The notes under the pieces are model-generated. The model worked only from the letters and a program-made list of their open reading frames with translations. It made no database searches and was not told the DNA's origin. 64,000 bases of DNA from Cladorhizidae sp. MBARI D1340-BT2. Taxonomy: Eukaryota; Porifera; Demospongiae; Poecilosclerida; Cladorhizidae. The translations under genes were made by a program, and so were the position numbers. Below are positions 13,146 to 26,700 of the stretch, in pieces (within the stretch, counting starts at the first letter, position 1; each line of letters begins with the position of its first letter). The DNA is taken from NCBI GenBank assembly GCA_028752905.1, contig JAQNBH010000011.1, positions 26,342,833 through 26,406,832 on the forward strand, read 5' to 3'.

Positions 13146-15028
13146 CTAGGATGCATCAACTGCCTGGTTATACCTAGATTGCATCAACTGCCTGAGTATA
13201 CCTAGGTTGCATTAACTGCCTGGCTATACCTAGGTTGCATCAACTGCCTGTGTATAGCCTAGGTTTTATCACTGCCTGGCTATATTTAGATTGCATCAAC
13301 TGCCTGGCTATACCTAGGTTGCATCAATTGCCCTGGTAAACCTAGGTTGCATCAACTGCCTGGCTATACCTAGGTTGAATCAACTGTCTCTTTATACCTA
13401 GGTTGCATCAACTGTCTGAGTATACCTAAATTGCAACAACTGCCTGTTTATACCTAGGTTGCATCAACTGCTTGGGTATACCTAGGTTGCTTCAGCTGCC
13501 TGGATATACATAGGCTGCATCAAATGCCTGGGTATACCTAGGTTGCATCAGCTGCCAGGTTACACCTACGTTTCATCAACTGCCTGGGTATACCTAGGTT
13601 GCATCAATTGCCTAGGTATACCTAGGTTGCATCAACTGCCTAGGTTGCATCAACTGCCTGAGTATTTGTAGGGTACATCAACTGCCTGGGTATACCTAGG
13701 TTGCATCAATTGCCTGAGTATACCTAGAATGCATCAGATGCCTGGCTATACCTCGGTTGCATCCATTGCCTGTCTATTCTTACGTTACATCAGCTGTCTG
13801 GGTATACCTAGGTTGCATCAACTGCCTGGGTATACCTAGGTTCTATTAATTGCCTGGCTATACCTAGGTTGCATCCATTGCCTGTGTATACTTAGGTTAC
13901 ATCAGCTGCCTGGTTATACCTAGGTTGCATCAACTGCCTGGGTATACCTATGTTGCATCAGCTGTCTGGGTATACCTAGGTTGCATCCACTGCTTGGGTA
14001 TACCTAATTGCATCATCTACCTGGGTATACCTAGGTTGCATCAATTGCCTGTGTATACCATGGTTGCAACATACGCTTTGGTATACCTAGTTTGCATCAA
14101 TTGACTGGCGTTGCATCAAATGCCTGAGTATATCTAGGTTGCATCAACTGCCTGGTATATGTAGGTTGCATCAACTGCCTGGGTATACCTAGTTTGCATC
14201 AGCTGCCTGGGTATACCTAGGTTGAATCAACTGCCTGGGTATACCTAGGATTGCCTGGGTTGTATCATCTGCCTGGGTATACCTAGGTTGTATCAGCTGC
14301 CTGGGTATACCTAGATTGCATCAATTTCCTGGGTATACCTAGATTGTATCAGCTGCCTGTGTATACCTAGTTTGCATCAACTGCCTCGTTATACCTAGAT
14401 TGTATCAGCTGCCTGGGCATACATAGGTTGCATCAACTGCCTGGGTATACCTAGGTTGAATCAGCTACCTGGGTATACCTAGGTTGCATCAACTGCCTAG
14501 GTATACCTAGATTGTATCAGCTGCCTGGGTATACCTAGGTTGCATCAACTGCATGGGTATACCTAGGTTGCATCAGCTGCCTGGGTATATGTAGGTTGTA
14601 TCAACTGCCTGGGTATACCTAGGTTGCTTCAACTGCCTGTGTATACCTAGGTTAATTCAACTGCCTGGGTATACCTAGATTGTATCAGTTGCATTGGTAT
14701 ACCTAGGTTGCATTAACTGCCTGGGTATACCTAGGTTGTATCAGCTGCCTGGATATACCTAGGTTCCATCAATTGCCTGGGTATACCTTGATTTTATCAG
14801 CTGCCTGGGTATACCTAGGTTGCATCAGCTGTCTGAGTATACCTAGGTTGTATCAGCTTCTTGGTATACCTAGGTTGCATCAACTGCCTGGGTATACCTA
14901 GGTTGCATCAATTGCCTGAGTATTCTTAGGTTACATCAGCTGCCTGGGTGGGTATACCTAGGTTGCATCAACTGCCTGGGTATACCTATGTTGCATCAAC
15001 TGCCTAGATATACCTAGATTGCATCAAC
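13146..15028 (+). repeat. 2.7-kb higher-order repeat, copy 3 (partial)
   Basis: Matches copy 2 from CTAGGATGCATC until about 15,028, where CAACTGCTTGGG replaces CAACTGCCTGGG and the word order changes. The offset falls from 2,705 to 2,649, a 56-bp (two-unit) loss near 13,780: a TTACATCAGCTGCC unit is joined to the later TTACATCAGCTGTC unit, which in copy 2 start 56 bp apart at 11,081 and 11,137. Confidence 0.85.
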
Positions 15029-17499
15029 TGCTTGGGTATACCTAGGTTGCATCAACTGTCTGAATATACCTAGGTTGTATCAGCTTCCTGGGTATACTTA
15101 GGTTGCATCAGCTGCCAGGGTATACCTAGGTTGCATCAATTGCCTGAGTATACCTAGTATGCATCAGCTGCCTGGCTATACCTAGGTTGCATCCATTGCC
15201 TGTATATTGTTAGGTTACATCAGCTGCCTGGGTATACCTAGGTTGCATCAACTGCCTGGGTATACCTATGTTGCATCAGCTGTCTGGGTATACCTAGGTT
15301 GCATCAACTGCCTGGGTATACTTAGGTTCTCTTAATTGCCATGCTATACCTCGGTTGCATCAGCTGACTGGGTATACCTAGGTTGTATCACCTGCCTGGG
15401 TATACCTAGGTTGCATCAACAGCCTGGGTATACCTTGGTTGCATCAACTGTCTGGGTATACATAGGTTGCATAAACTGCCTGACTATATCTAGTTTGCAT
15501 CTGCAGCCTGGGTATACCTAGATTGTATCAATTGCCTGAGTATACCTAGATTGTATCAGCTGCCTTGGTATACCTAGTTTGCATTAACTTCCTGGGTATA
15601 CCTAGGTTGTATCAGCTGCCTGGGTATACCTAGGTTCCATCAATTGCCTGGGTATACCTAGACTGTATCATCTGCCTTGGTATACCTAGGTTGCATCAAC
15701 TGTCTGAGTATACCTAGGTTGTATCAGCTTCCTTGGTATACTTGGGTTGCATCAGCTGCCTGGGTATACCTAGGTTACATCAATTGCCTGAGTATACCTA
15801 GTATGCATCAGATGCCTGGCTATACCTCGGTTGCATCCATGGCCTGTGTATTCTTAGGTTACATCAGCTGCCTGGGTATACCTAGGTTGCATCAACTGCC
15901 TTGGTATACCTATGCTGCATCAGCTGTCTGGGTATATCTAGGTTGCATCAACTGCCTGGGTATACCTAGGTTCTATCAATTGCCTGGCTATACCTAGGTT
16001 GCATCCATTGCCTGTCTATACTTAGGTTACATCAGCTGCCTGGGTATACCTAGGTTGCATCAACTGCCTAGGTATACCTATGTTGCATCAGCTGTCTGGG
16101 AATACCTAGGTTGCATCCACTGCTTGGGTATGCCTAATTGCATCATCTACGTGGGTATACCTAGGTTGCATCAATTGCCTGTGTATACCTTGCTTGCATC
16201 AAACGCCTGGGTATACATAGTTTGCATCAATTGACTGGCTATACCTAGGTTGCATCAACTGCCTGAGTATATCTAGGTTGCATCAACTGCCTGGTATACC
16301 TAGGTTGTATCAACTGCCTGGCTATACCTAGGTTGCATCAGCTGCGTGGGTATACCTAGGTTGCATCAACTGCCTGGGTATACCCAGGTTGGATCAACTG
16401 CCTGTGTATACCTTGGTTGCATCAACTGTCTGGGTATACATAGTTTGCACCAACTGCCTGAGTATATCTAGGTTGCATCAACTGCCTGGGTTGCATCAGC
16501 TGCCTGGGTATACCTAGGTTGAATCAACTGCCTGGGTATACCTAGGTTGCATCAATTGCCTGGGTATACGTAGGTTGTATCATCTGCCTGGGTATACCTA
16601 GGTTGTATCAGCTGCCTGGGTATATCTAGATTGCATCAATTGCCTGGATTGTATCAGCTGTCTGGGTATACCTAGGTTGCATTAACTGCCTGCGTATACC
16701 TAGATTGTATCAGCTGCCTGGGTATACCTAGGTTGCATCAACTGCATGGGCTTACCTAGGTAGCATCAGCTGCCTGGGTATACGTAGGTTGCATCAACTG
16801 CCTGTGTATACCTAGGTTGCATCAGCTGCCTGGGTATACCTAGGTTGATCAACTGCCAGGGATTGCCTGGGTATACCTAGATTGTATTATCTGCCTGGGT
16901 ATACCTAGGTTGTATCAGCTGCCTGGGTATACCTAGGTTGCATCAACTGCATGGGTATACCTAGGTAGCATCAGCTGCCAGGGTATACGTAGGTTGCATC
17001 AACTGCCTGTGTATACCTAGGTTGCATCAGCTGCCTGGTTATACCTAGGTTGATCAACTGCCAGGGATTGCCTGGGTATACCTAGATTGTATTATCTGCC
17101 TGGGTATACCTAGGTTGTATCAGCTGCCTGGGTATACCTAGATTGCATTAATTGCCTGGGTATACCTAGATTGTATCAGCTGCCTGTGTATACCTAGGTT
17201 GCATCAACTGTCTCAGTATACCTAGATTGTATCAGCTGCCTGGGCATACATAGGTTGCTTCAACTGCCTGGGTATACGTAGGTTGCATCAACTGCTGGAT
17301 ATACCTAGGTTGATTCAACTGCCTGGGTATACCTAGATTGTATCAGATGCCTTTGTATACCTAGGTTGCATTAACTGCCTGGGTATACCTAGGTTGTATC
17401 AGCTGCCTGGGTATACCTAGGTTGCATCAATTGTCTGAGTATACCTAGGTTGTATCATCTTCCTAGGTATACTTAGGTTGCATCAGCTGCCTGGGTATA
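15029..17499 (+). repeat. Satellite segment between the 2.7-kb and 6.2-kb families
   Basis: Satellite only, no gene. The word containing GCCATGCTATACC (15,338) is shared with 28,193, 29,411, 31,031, 38,891, 40,540 and 50,906. The order of units from about 15.05 to 16.7 kb resembles that at about 34.7-36.1 kb, with marker pairs 15,811 and 35,228 for GATGCCTGG. This suggests an older copy of the block that was later amplified to the right. Confidence 0.65.
16740..17149 (+). repeat. Local 205-bp tandem duplication
   Basis: The irregular word GTAGCATCAGCTGCC ... GATCAACTGCCAGGGATTG occurs twice. TAGCATCAGC is at 16,761 and 16,966, and GCCAGGGATTG at 16,855 and 17,060, so both ends give a 205-bp step (seven units plus nine bases). 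The same CCAGGGATTGCCTGGG junction recurs at about 30,803, 32,419, 40,312, 42,014, 60,300, 61,110 and 63,400. Confidence 0.8.
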
Positions 17500-20400
17500 C
17501 CTAGGTTGCATCAATTGCCTGAGTATACCTAGTATGCATCAGATGCCTGGCTATACCTCGGTTGCATCCATTGCCTGTGTATTCTTAGGTTACATCAGCT
17601 GCCTGTGTATACCTAGGTTGCATCAACTGCCTGGGTATACCTATGTTGCATCAGCTGTCTGGGTTCCATCAACGGCCTGTGTATACCTAGGTTCTATTAA
17701 TTGCCTGGCTATACCTAGATTGCATCCATTGCCTGTATATACTTAGGTTACATCAGTTGCCTGGGTATACCTAGGTTGCATCAACTGCCTGGGTTATACC
17801 TATGTTGCATCAGCTGTCTGGGTATACCTAGGTTGCATCCACTGCTTGAGTATACCTAATTGCATCATCTACCTGCATATACCTAGGTTGCATCAACTTC
17901 CTGGTATACATAGGTTGTATCAACTGCCTGGCTATACCTAGGTTGCATCAGCTGCGTGGGTATACCTAGGTTGCATCAACTGACTGGGTATACCCAGGTT
18001 GGATCAACTACCTGGGTATACCTTGGTTGCATCAATTGTCTGGGTATACCTAGGTTGCACCAACTGCCTGAGTATATCTAGGTTGCATCAACTGCCTGGG
18101 TATACCTAGGTTGCATCAGCTGCCTTGGTATACCTAGGTTGAATCAACTGCCTGGGTATACCTAGGTTGCATCAATTGCCTGGGTATACCTAGGTTGTAT
18201 CATCTGCCTGGGTATACCTAGGTTGTATCAGCCGCCTGGGTATACCTAGATTGCATCAATTGCCTGGATGTACCTAGATTGTATCAGCTGCCTGTATATA
18301 CCTAGGTTGCATCAACTGCCTGGGTATACCTAGATTCTATCAGCTGCCTGGGCATACATAGGTTGCATCAACTGCGTGGGTATACCTAGGTTGAATCAGC
18401 TACCTGGGTATACCTAGGTTGTATCACCTGCCTGGGTATACCTAGATTGTATCAGCTGCCTGGGTATACCTAGGTTGCATTAACTGCATGGGTATACCTA
18501 GGATTGCCTGGGTTGTATCATCTGCCTGGGTATACCTAGGTTGTATCAGCTGCCTGGGTATACCTAGATTGCATCAATTTCCTGGGTATACCGAGATTGT
18601 ATCAGCTGCCTGTGTATACCTAGTTTGCATAAACTGCCTGGGTATACCTAGATTGTATCAGCTGCCTTGGCATACATAGGTTGCATCAACTGCCTGGGTA
18701 TACCTAGGTTGAATCAGCTACCTGGGTATACCTAGGTTGCATCAACTGCCTGGGTATACCTAGATTGTATCAGCTGCCTGGGTATACCTAGGTTGCATCA
18801 ACTGCATGGGTATACCTAGGTTGCATCAGCTGCCTGGGTATACGTAGGTTGCATCAACTGCCTGGGTATACCTAGGTTGCTTCAACTGCCTGTGTATACC
18901 TAGGTTGATTCAACTGCCTGGGTATACCTAGATTGTATCAGATGCCTTGGTATACCTAGGTTGCATTAACTGCCTGGGTATACCTAGGTTGTATCAGCTG
19001 CCTGGATATACCTAGGTTCCATCAATTGCCTGGGTATACCTTGATTGTATCAGCTGCCTGGGTATAACTAGGTTGCATCAGCTGTCTGAGTATACCTAGG
19101 TTGTATCAGCTTCCTAGGTATAACTAGCTTGCATCAGCTGCCTGGGTATACCTATGTTGCATCAATTGCCTGGTTATACCTAGGTTGCATCAACTGCATG
19201 GGTATACATAGGTTGCATCAGCTGCCTGGGTATACGTAGGTTCCATCAACTGCCTGGGTATACCTAGGTTGCTTCAACTGCCTGTGTATACCTAGGTTGA
19301 TTCAACTGCCTGGGTATCCTAGGTCGCATCAACTGCCTAGGTGTACCTAGGTTGCATCACGGCCTGGCTATACTTAGGTTGCATCAAGTGCCTGGCTATA
19401 CATAGTTTGCATCAACTGCCTGGGTATACCTAGCTTGCATCAACTGCCTGGCTATACCTAGTTTGCATCAACTGCCTTGGTATACCTAGGTTGCATCAAC
19501 TGCCTGGGTATACCTAGGTTGCATCAAATGCCTGGGTATACCTAGGGTGCATCTACTGCTTGGGTATACCTAAATTACATCAGCTGCATAGGTATACCTA
19601 GTTGCATCAACTGCCTGGGTATACCTAGGATGCATCAACTGCCTGGTTATACCTAGATTGCCTCAACTGCCTGAGTATACCTAGGTTGCATTAACTGCCT
19701 GGCTATACCTAGGTTGCATCAACTGCCTGTGTATAGCCTAGGTTTTATCACTGCCTGGCTATATTTAGGTTGCATCAACTGCCTGGCTATACCTAGGTTG
19801 CATCAAATGCCCGGGTAAACCTAGGTTGCATCAACTGCCTGGCTATACCTAGGTTGAATCAACTGTCTCTTTATACCTAGGTTGCATCAACTGTCTGAGT
19901 ATACCTAGATTGCAACAACTGCCTGTTTATAGCTAGGTTGCATCAACTGCTTGGGTATACCTAGGTTGAACCAACTGTCTCTTTATACCTAGGTTGCATC
20001 AACTGTCTGAGTATACCTAGATTGCAACAACTGCCTGTTTATACCTAGGTTGCATCAATTGCTTGGGTATACCTAGGTTGCATCAGCTGCCTGGATATAC
20101 ATAGGCTGCATCAAATGCCAGGGTATACCTAGGTTGCATCAGCTGCCAGGGTACAACTACGTTTCATCAACTGCCTGGGTATACCTAGGTTGCATCAATT
20201 GCCTAGGTATACCTAGGTTGCATCAACTGCCTAGGTTGCACCAACTGCCTGAGTATTTCTAGTGTACATCAACTGCCTGGGTATACCTAGGTTGCATCAA
20301 TTGCCTGAGTATACCTAGTATGCATCAGATGCCTGGCTATACATCGGTTGCATCCATTACCTGTGTATTCTTAGGTTACATCAGCTACCTGGGTATACCT

Positions 20401-21260
20401 AGGTTGCATCAACTGCCTGGGTATACCTATGTTGCATCAGCTGTCTGGGTATACCTAGGTTGCATCAACTGCCTGGGTATCCCTAGGTTCTATTAATTGC
20501 CTGGCTATACCAAGGTTGCATCCATTGCCTGTGTATACTTAGGTTACATCAGCTGCCTGGTTATACCTAGGTTGCATCAACTGCCAGGGTATACCTATGT
20601 TGCATCAGCTGTCTGGGTATACTTAGGTTGCATCCACTGCTTGGGTATACCTAATTGCATCATCTACCTGGGTATACCTAGGTTGCATCAATTGCCTGTG
20701 TATACCATGGTTGCATCAAATGCTTTGGTATACCTAGTTTGCATTTATTGACTGGCGTTTCATCAAATGCCTGAGTATATCTAGGTTGCATCAACTACCA
20801 GGTATACGTAGGTTGCATCAACTGCCTGGGTATACCTAGTTTGCATCAACTGCCGGGGTATACCTAGGTTGAATCAACTGCCTGGGTATACCTAGGATTG
20901 CCTGGGTTGTATCATCTGCCTGGGTATACCTAGGTTGTATCAGCTGCCTGGGTATACCTAGATTGCATCAATTTCCTGGGTATACCTAGATTGTATCAGC
21001 TGCCTGTGTATACCTAGTTTGCATCAACTGCCTGGGTATACCTAGATTGTTTCAGCTGCCTGGGCATACATAGGTTGCCTCAACTGCCTGGGTATACCTA
21101 GGTTGAATCAGCTACCAGGGTATACCTAGGTTGCATCAACTGCCTGGGTATACCTAGATTGTATCAGCTGCCTGGGTATACCTAGTTTGCATCAACTGCA
21201 TGGGTATACCTAGGTTGCATCAGCTGTCTGGGTATACGTAGGTTGCATCAACTGCCTGGC
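17500..21260 (+). repeat. 3.7-kb block, copy 1 (offset 6.2 kb)
   Basis: Repeated at 23,762-27,466. The offset is 6,262 bp from 17,534 through at least 18,488 and drops to 6,206 by 20,497. The 56-bp difference lies at about 19,437-19,520: this copy has two extra units, GCTATACCTAGTTTGC and CCTTGGTATACC, absent near 25,700. The two-unit step fits loss or gain by pairing of neighbouring units out of register. Confidence 0.85.
19437..21244 (+). repeat. 1,808-bp tandem higher-order repeat, copy 1
   Basis: GCATCAACTGCCTGGCTATA at 19,437 recurs at 21,245, and the landmarks TAGCCTAGG (19,734 / 21,542) and ACCAAGGTTGC (near 20,510 / 22,318) keep the same 1,808-bp step. Inside both copies is a further local repeat of about 112 bp containing GTCTCTTTATACC, seen near 19,863 and 19,976. 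Confidence 0.85.
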
Positions 21261-23105
21261 TATACCTAGTTTGCATCAACTACCTTGGTATACCTAGGTT
21301 GCATCAACTGCCTGGGTATACCTAGGTTGCATCAAATGCCTGGGTATACCTAGGGTGCATCTACTGCTTGGGTATACCTAAATTACATCAGCTGCATAGG
21401 TATACCTAGTTGCATCAACTGCCTGGGTATACCTAGGATGCATCAACTGCCTGGTTATACCTAGATTGCCTCAACTGCCTGAGTATACCTAGGTTGCATT
21501 AACTGCCTGGCTATACCTAGGTTGCATCAACTGCCTGTGTATAGCCTAGGTTTTATCACTGCCTGGCTATATTTAGGTTGCATCAACTGCCTGGCTATAC
21601 CTAGGTTTCATCAAATGCCTGGGTAAACCTAGGTTGCATCAACTGCCTGGCTATACCTAGGTTGAATCAACTGTCTCTTTATACCTAGGTTGCATCAACT
21701 GTCTGAGTATACCTAGATTGCAACAACTGCCTGTTTATACCTAGGTTGCATCAACTGCTTGGGTATACCTAGGTTGAACCAACTGTCTCTTTATACCTAG
21801 GTTGCATCAACTGTCTGAGTATACCTAGATTGCAACAACTGCCTGTTTATACCTAGGTTGCATCAACTGCTTGGGTATACCTAGGTTGCATCAGCTGCCT
21901 GGATATACATAGGCTGCATCAAATGCCTGGGTATACCTAGGTTGCATCAGCTGCCAGGGTACACCTACGTTTCATCAACTGCCTGGGTATACCTAGGTTG
22001 CATCAATTGCCTAGGTATACCTAGGTTGAATCAACTGCCTAGGTTGCACCAACTGCCTGAGTATTTCTAGTGTACATCAACTGCCTGGGTATACCTAGGT
22101 TGCATCAATTGCCTGAGTATACCTAGTATGCATCAGCTGCCTGGCTATACATCGGTTGCATCCATTACCTGTGTATTCTTAGGTTACATCAGCTACCTGG
22201 GTATACCTAGGTTGCATCAACTGCCTGGGTATACCTATGTTGCATCAGCTGTCTTGGTATACCTAGGTTGCATCAACTGCCTGGGTATCCCTAGGTTCTA
22301 TTAATTGCCTGGCTATACCAAGGTTGCATCCATTGCCTGTGTATACTTAGGTTACATCAGCTGCCTGGTTATACCTAGGTTGCATCAACTGCCTGGGTAT
22401 ACCTATGTTGCATCAGCTGTCTGGGTATACCTAGATTGCATCCACTGCTTGGGTATACCTAATTGCATCATCTACCTGGGTATACCTAGGTTGCATCAAT
22501 TGCCTGTGTATACCATGGTTGCATCAAATGCTTTGGTATACCTAGTTTGCATTTATTGACTGGCGTTTCATCAAATGCCTGAGTATATCTAGGTTGCATC
22601 AGCTGCCTGGGTATACCTAGGTTGAATCAACTGCCTGGGTATACCTAGGATTGCCTGGGTTGTATCATCTGCCTGGGTATACCTAGTTTGCATCAGCTGC
22701 CTGGGTATACCTAGGTTGAATCAACTGCCTGGGTATACCTAGGATTGCCTGGGTTGTATCATCTGCCTGGGTATACCTAGGTTGTATCAGCTGCCTGGGT
22801 ATACCTAGATTGCATCAATTTCCTGGGTATACCTAGATTGTATCAGCTGCCTGTGTATACCTAGTTTGCATCAACTGCCTGGGTATACCTAGATTGTTTC
22901 AGCTGCCTGGGCATACATAGGTTGCATCAACTGCCTGGGTATACCTAGGTTGAATCAGCTACCTGGGTATACCTAGGTTGCATCAACTGCCTGGGTATAC
23001 CTAGATTGTATCAGCTGCCTGGGTATACCTAGTTTGCATCAACTGCATGGGTATACCTAGGTTGCATCAGCTGTCTGGGTATACGTAGGTTGCATCAACT
23101 GCCTG
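21245..23105 (+). repeat. 1,808-bp tandem higher-order repeat, copy 2, modified at its right part
   Basis: Tracks copy 1 at 1,808 bp until about 22,590. There it lacks about two units next to CAACTACCAGGTATACG of copy 1 (step 1,753), then gains a 94-bp local duplication (step 1,847), after which it again follows copy 1 to about 23,105 (GTCTGGGTATACG at 21,226 and 23,073). Beyond that the order follows the material seen at 27.45 kb. Confidence 0.8.
22600..22787 (+). repeat. Local 94-bp tandem duplication
   Basis: The irregular junction CCTAGGATTGCCTGGG is present at about 22,646 and 22,740, 94 bp apart, with GTTGAATCAACTGCC on its left and TTGTATCATCTGCC on its right in both. The related copies at 20,895 and 27,101 have the junction only once, so the duplication is specific to this block. 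Confidence 0.85.
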
Positions 23106-23761
23106 TGTATACCTAGGTTGCTTCAACTGCCTGTGTATACCTAGGTTGATTCAACTTGCCTGGGTATACCTAGATTGTATCAGTTGCCTTGGGTATACCT
23201 AGGTTGCATTAACTGCCTGGGTATACTTAGGTTGTATCAGCTGCCTGGATATACCTAGGTTCCATCAATTGCCTGGGTATACCTTGATTGTATCAGCTGC
23301 CTGGGTATACCTAGGTTGCATCAGCTGTCTGAGTATACCTAGGTTGTATCAGCTTCCTAGGTATACCTAGGTTGCATCAGCTGCCTGGGTATACCTAGGT
23401 TGCATCAATTGCCTGAGTATTCTTAGGTTACATCAGCTGCCTGGGTGGGTATACCTAGGTTGCATCAACTGCCTGGGTATACCTATGTTGCATCAACTGC
23501 CTAGATATACCTAGATTGCATCAACTGCTTGGGTATACCTAGGTTGCATCAACTGTCTGAATATACCGAGGTTGCATCAGCTTTCTGGGTATACTTAGGT
23601 TGCATAAGCTGCCAGGGTATACCTAGGTTGCATAAATTGCCTGAGTATACCTAGTATGCATCAGCTGCCTGGCTATACCTAGGTTGCATCCATTGCCTGT
23701 ATATTGTTAGGTTAAATCAGCGGCCTGGGTATACCTAGGTTGCATCAACTGCCTGGGTATA
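23106..23761 (+). repeat. Satellite link between duplicated blocks
   Basis: Satellite only, no gene. It contains the GGGTGGGTATAC irregularity (about 23,440) and a TAAATCAGCGGCC variant that recurs near 28,072 (as CAGAGG) and 38,775 (CAGCGG). Word order is the same as at 27.5-28.1 kb and 38.2-38.8 kb. Confidence 0.65.
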
Positions 23762-26700
23762 CCTAGGTTGCATCAATTGCCTGAGTATACCTAGTATGTA
23801 TCAGTTGCCTGGCTATACCTCGGTTGCATCCATTGCCTGTGTATTCTTAGGTTACATCAGCTGCCTGTGTATACCTAGGTTGCATCAACTGCCTGGGTAT
23901 ACCTATGTTGCATCAGCTGTCTGGGTTCCATCAACGGCCTGTGTATACCTAGGTTCTATTAATTGCCTGGCTATACCTAGATTGCATCCATTGCCTGTGT
24001 ATACTTAGGTTACATCAGCTGCCTGGGTATACCTAGGTTGCATCAACTGCCTGGGTTATACCTATGTTGCATCAGCTGTCTGGGTATACCTAGGTTGCAT
24101 CCACTGCTTGGGTATACCTAATTGCATCATCTACCTGCATATACCTAGGTTGCATCAACTGCCTGGTATACATAGGTTGTATCAACTGCCTGGCTATACC
24201 TAGGTTGCATCAGCTGCGTGTGTATACCTAGGTTGCATCAACTGACTGGGTATACTCAGGTTGGATCAACTGCCTGGGTATACCTTGGTTGCATCAATTG
24301 TCTGGGTATACCTAGGTTGCACCAACTGCCTGAGTATATCTAGGTTGCATCAACTGCCTGGGTATACCTAGGTTGCATCAGCTGCCTTGGTATACCTAGG
24401 TTGAATCAACTGCCTGGGTATACCTAGGTTGCATCAATTGCCTGGGTATACCTAGGTTGTATCATCTGCCTGGGTATACCTAGGTTGTATCAGCTGCCTG
24501 GGTATACCTAGATTGCATCAATTGCCTGGATATACCTAGATTGTATCAGCTGCCTGTGTATACCTAGGTTGCATCAACTGCCTGGGTATACCTAGATTCT
24601 ATCAGCTGCCTGGGCATACATAGGTTGCATCAACTGCGTGGGTATACCTAGGTTGAATCAGCTACCTGGGTATACCTAGGTTGTATCACCTGCCTGGGTA
24701 TACCTAGATTGTATCAGCTGCCTGGGTATACCTAGGTTGCATCAACTGCATGGGTATACCTAGGATTGCCTGGGTTGTATCATCTGCCTGGGTATACCTA
24801 GGTTGTATCAGCTGCCTGGGTATACCTAGATTGCATCAATTTCCTGGGTATACCGAGATTGTATCAGCTGCCTGTGTATACCTAGTTTGCATAAACTGCC
24901 TGGGTATACCTAGATTGTATCAGCAGCCTTGGCATACATAGGTTGCATCAACTGCCTGGGTATACCTAGGTTGAATCAGCTACCTGGGTATACCTAGGTT
25001 GCATCAACTGCCTGGGTATACCTAGATTGTATCAGCTGCCTGGGTATACCTAGGTTGCATCAACTGCATGGGTATACCTAGGTTGCATCAGCTGCCTGGG
25101 TATACGTAGGTTGCATCAACTGCCTGGGTATACCTAGGTTGCTTCAACTGCCTGTGTATACCTAGGTTGATTCAACTGCCTGGGTATACCTAGATTGTAT
25201 CAGATGCCTTGGTATACCTAGGTTGCATTAACTGCCTGGGTATACCTAGGTTGTATCAGCTGCCTGGATATACCTAGGTTCCATCAATTGCCTGGGTATA
25301 CCTTGATTGTATCAGCTTCCTGGGTATAACTAGGTTGCATCAGCTGTCTGAGTATACCTAGGTTGTATCAGCTTCCTAGGTATAACTAGCTTGCATCAGC
25401 TGCCTCGGTATACCTATGTTGCATCAATTGCCTGGTTATACCTAGGTTGCATCAACTGCATGGGTATACGTAGGTTGCATCAGCTGCCTGGGTATACGTA
25501 GGTTCCATCAACTGCCTGGGTATACCTAGGTTGCTTCAACTGCCTGTGTATACCTAGGTTGATTCAACTGCCTGGGTATCCTAGGTCGCATCAACTGCCT
25601 GGGTGTACCTAGGTTGCATCACTGCCTGGCTATACTTAGGTTGAATCAAGTGCCTGGCTATACATAGTTTGCATCAACTGCCTGGGTATACCTAGCTTGC
25701 ATCAACTGCCTGGGTATACCTAGGTGGCATCAAATGCCTGGGTATACCTAGGGTGCATCTACTGCTTGGGTATACCTAAATTACATCAGCTGCATAGGTA
25801 TACCTAGTTGCATCAACTGCCTGGGTATACCTAGGATGCATCAACTGCCTGGTTATACCTAGATTGCATCAACTGCCTGAGTATACCTAGGTTGCATTAA
25901 CTGCCTGGCTATACCTAGGTTGCATCAACTGCCTGTGTATAGCCTAGGTTTTATCACTGCCTGGCTATATTTAGGTTGCATCAACTGCCTGGCTATATCT
26001 AGGTTGCATCAAATGCCCGGGTAAACCTAGGTTGCATCAACTGCCTGGCTATACCTAGGTTGAATCAACTGTCTCTTTATACCTAGGTTACATCAACTGT
26101 CTGAGTATACCTAGATTGCAACAACTGCGTGTTTATACCTAGGTTGCATCAACTGCTTGGGTATACCTAGGTTGAACCAACTGTCTCTTTATACCTAGGT
26201 TGCATCAACTGTCTGAGTATACCTAGATTGCAACAACTGCCTGTTTATACCTAGGTTGCATCAACTGCTTGGGTATACCTAGGTTGCATCAGCTGCCTGG
26301 ATATACATAGGCTGCATCAAATGCCTGGGTATACCTAGGTTGCATCAGCTGCCAGGGTACACCTACGTTTCATCAACTGCCTGGGTATACCTAGGTTGCA
26401 TCAATTGCCTAGGTATACCTAGGTTGCATCAACTGCCTAGGTTGCACCAACTGCCTGAGTATTTCTAGTGTACATCAACTGCCTGGGTATACCTAGGTTG
26501 CATCAATTGCCTGAGTATACCTAGTATGCATCAGATGCCTGGCTATACATCGGTTGCATCCATTACCTGTGTATTCTTAGGTTACATTAGCTACCTGGGT
26601 ATACCTAGGTTGCATCAACTGCCTGGGTATACCTATGTTGCATCAGCTGTCTGGTTATACCTAGGTTGCATCAACTGCCTGGGTATCCCTAGGTTCTATT

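Noticed and set aside
15677..15997. Open reading frame of 106 codons with 28-residue repeats
   Set aside because: Same cause: the 28-residue period is simply three 28-bp units. Like most other frames here it stops at an unmutated CCTAGG. Sixty to ninety codon frames across 15-64 kb share this explanation.
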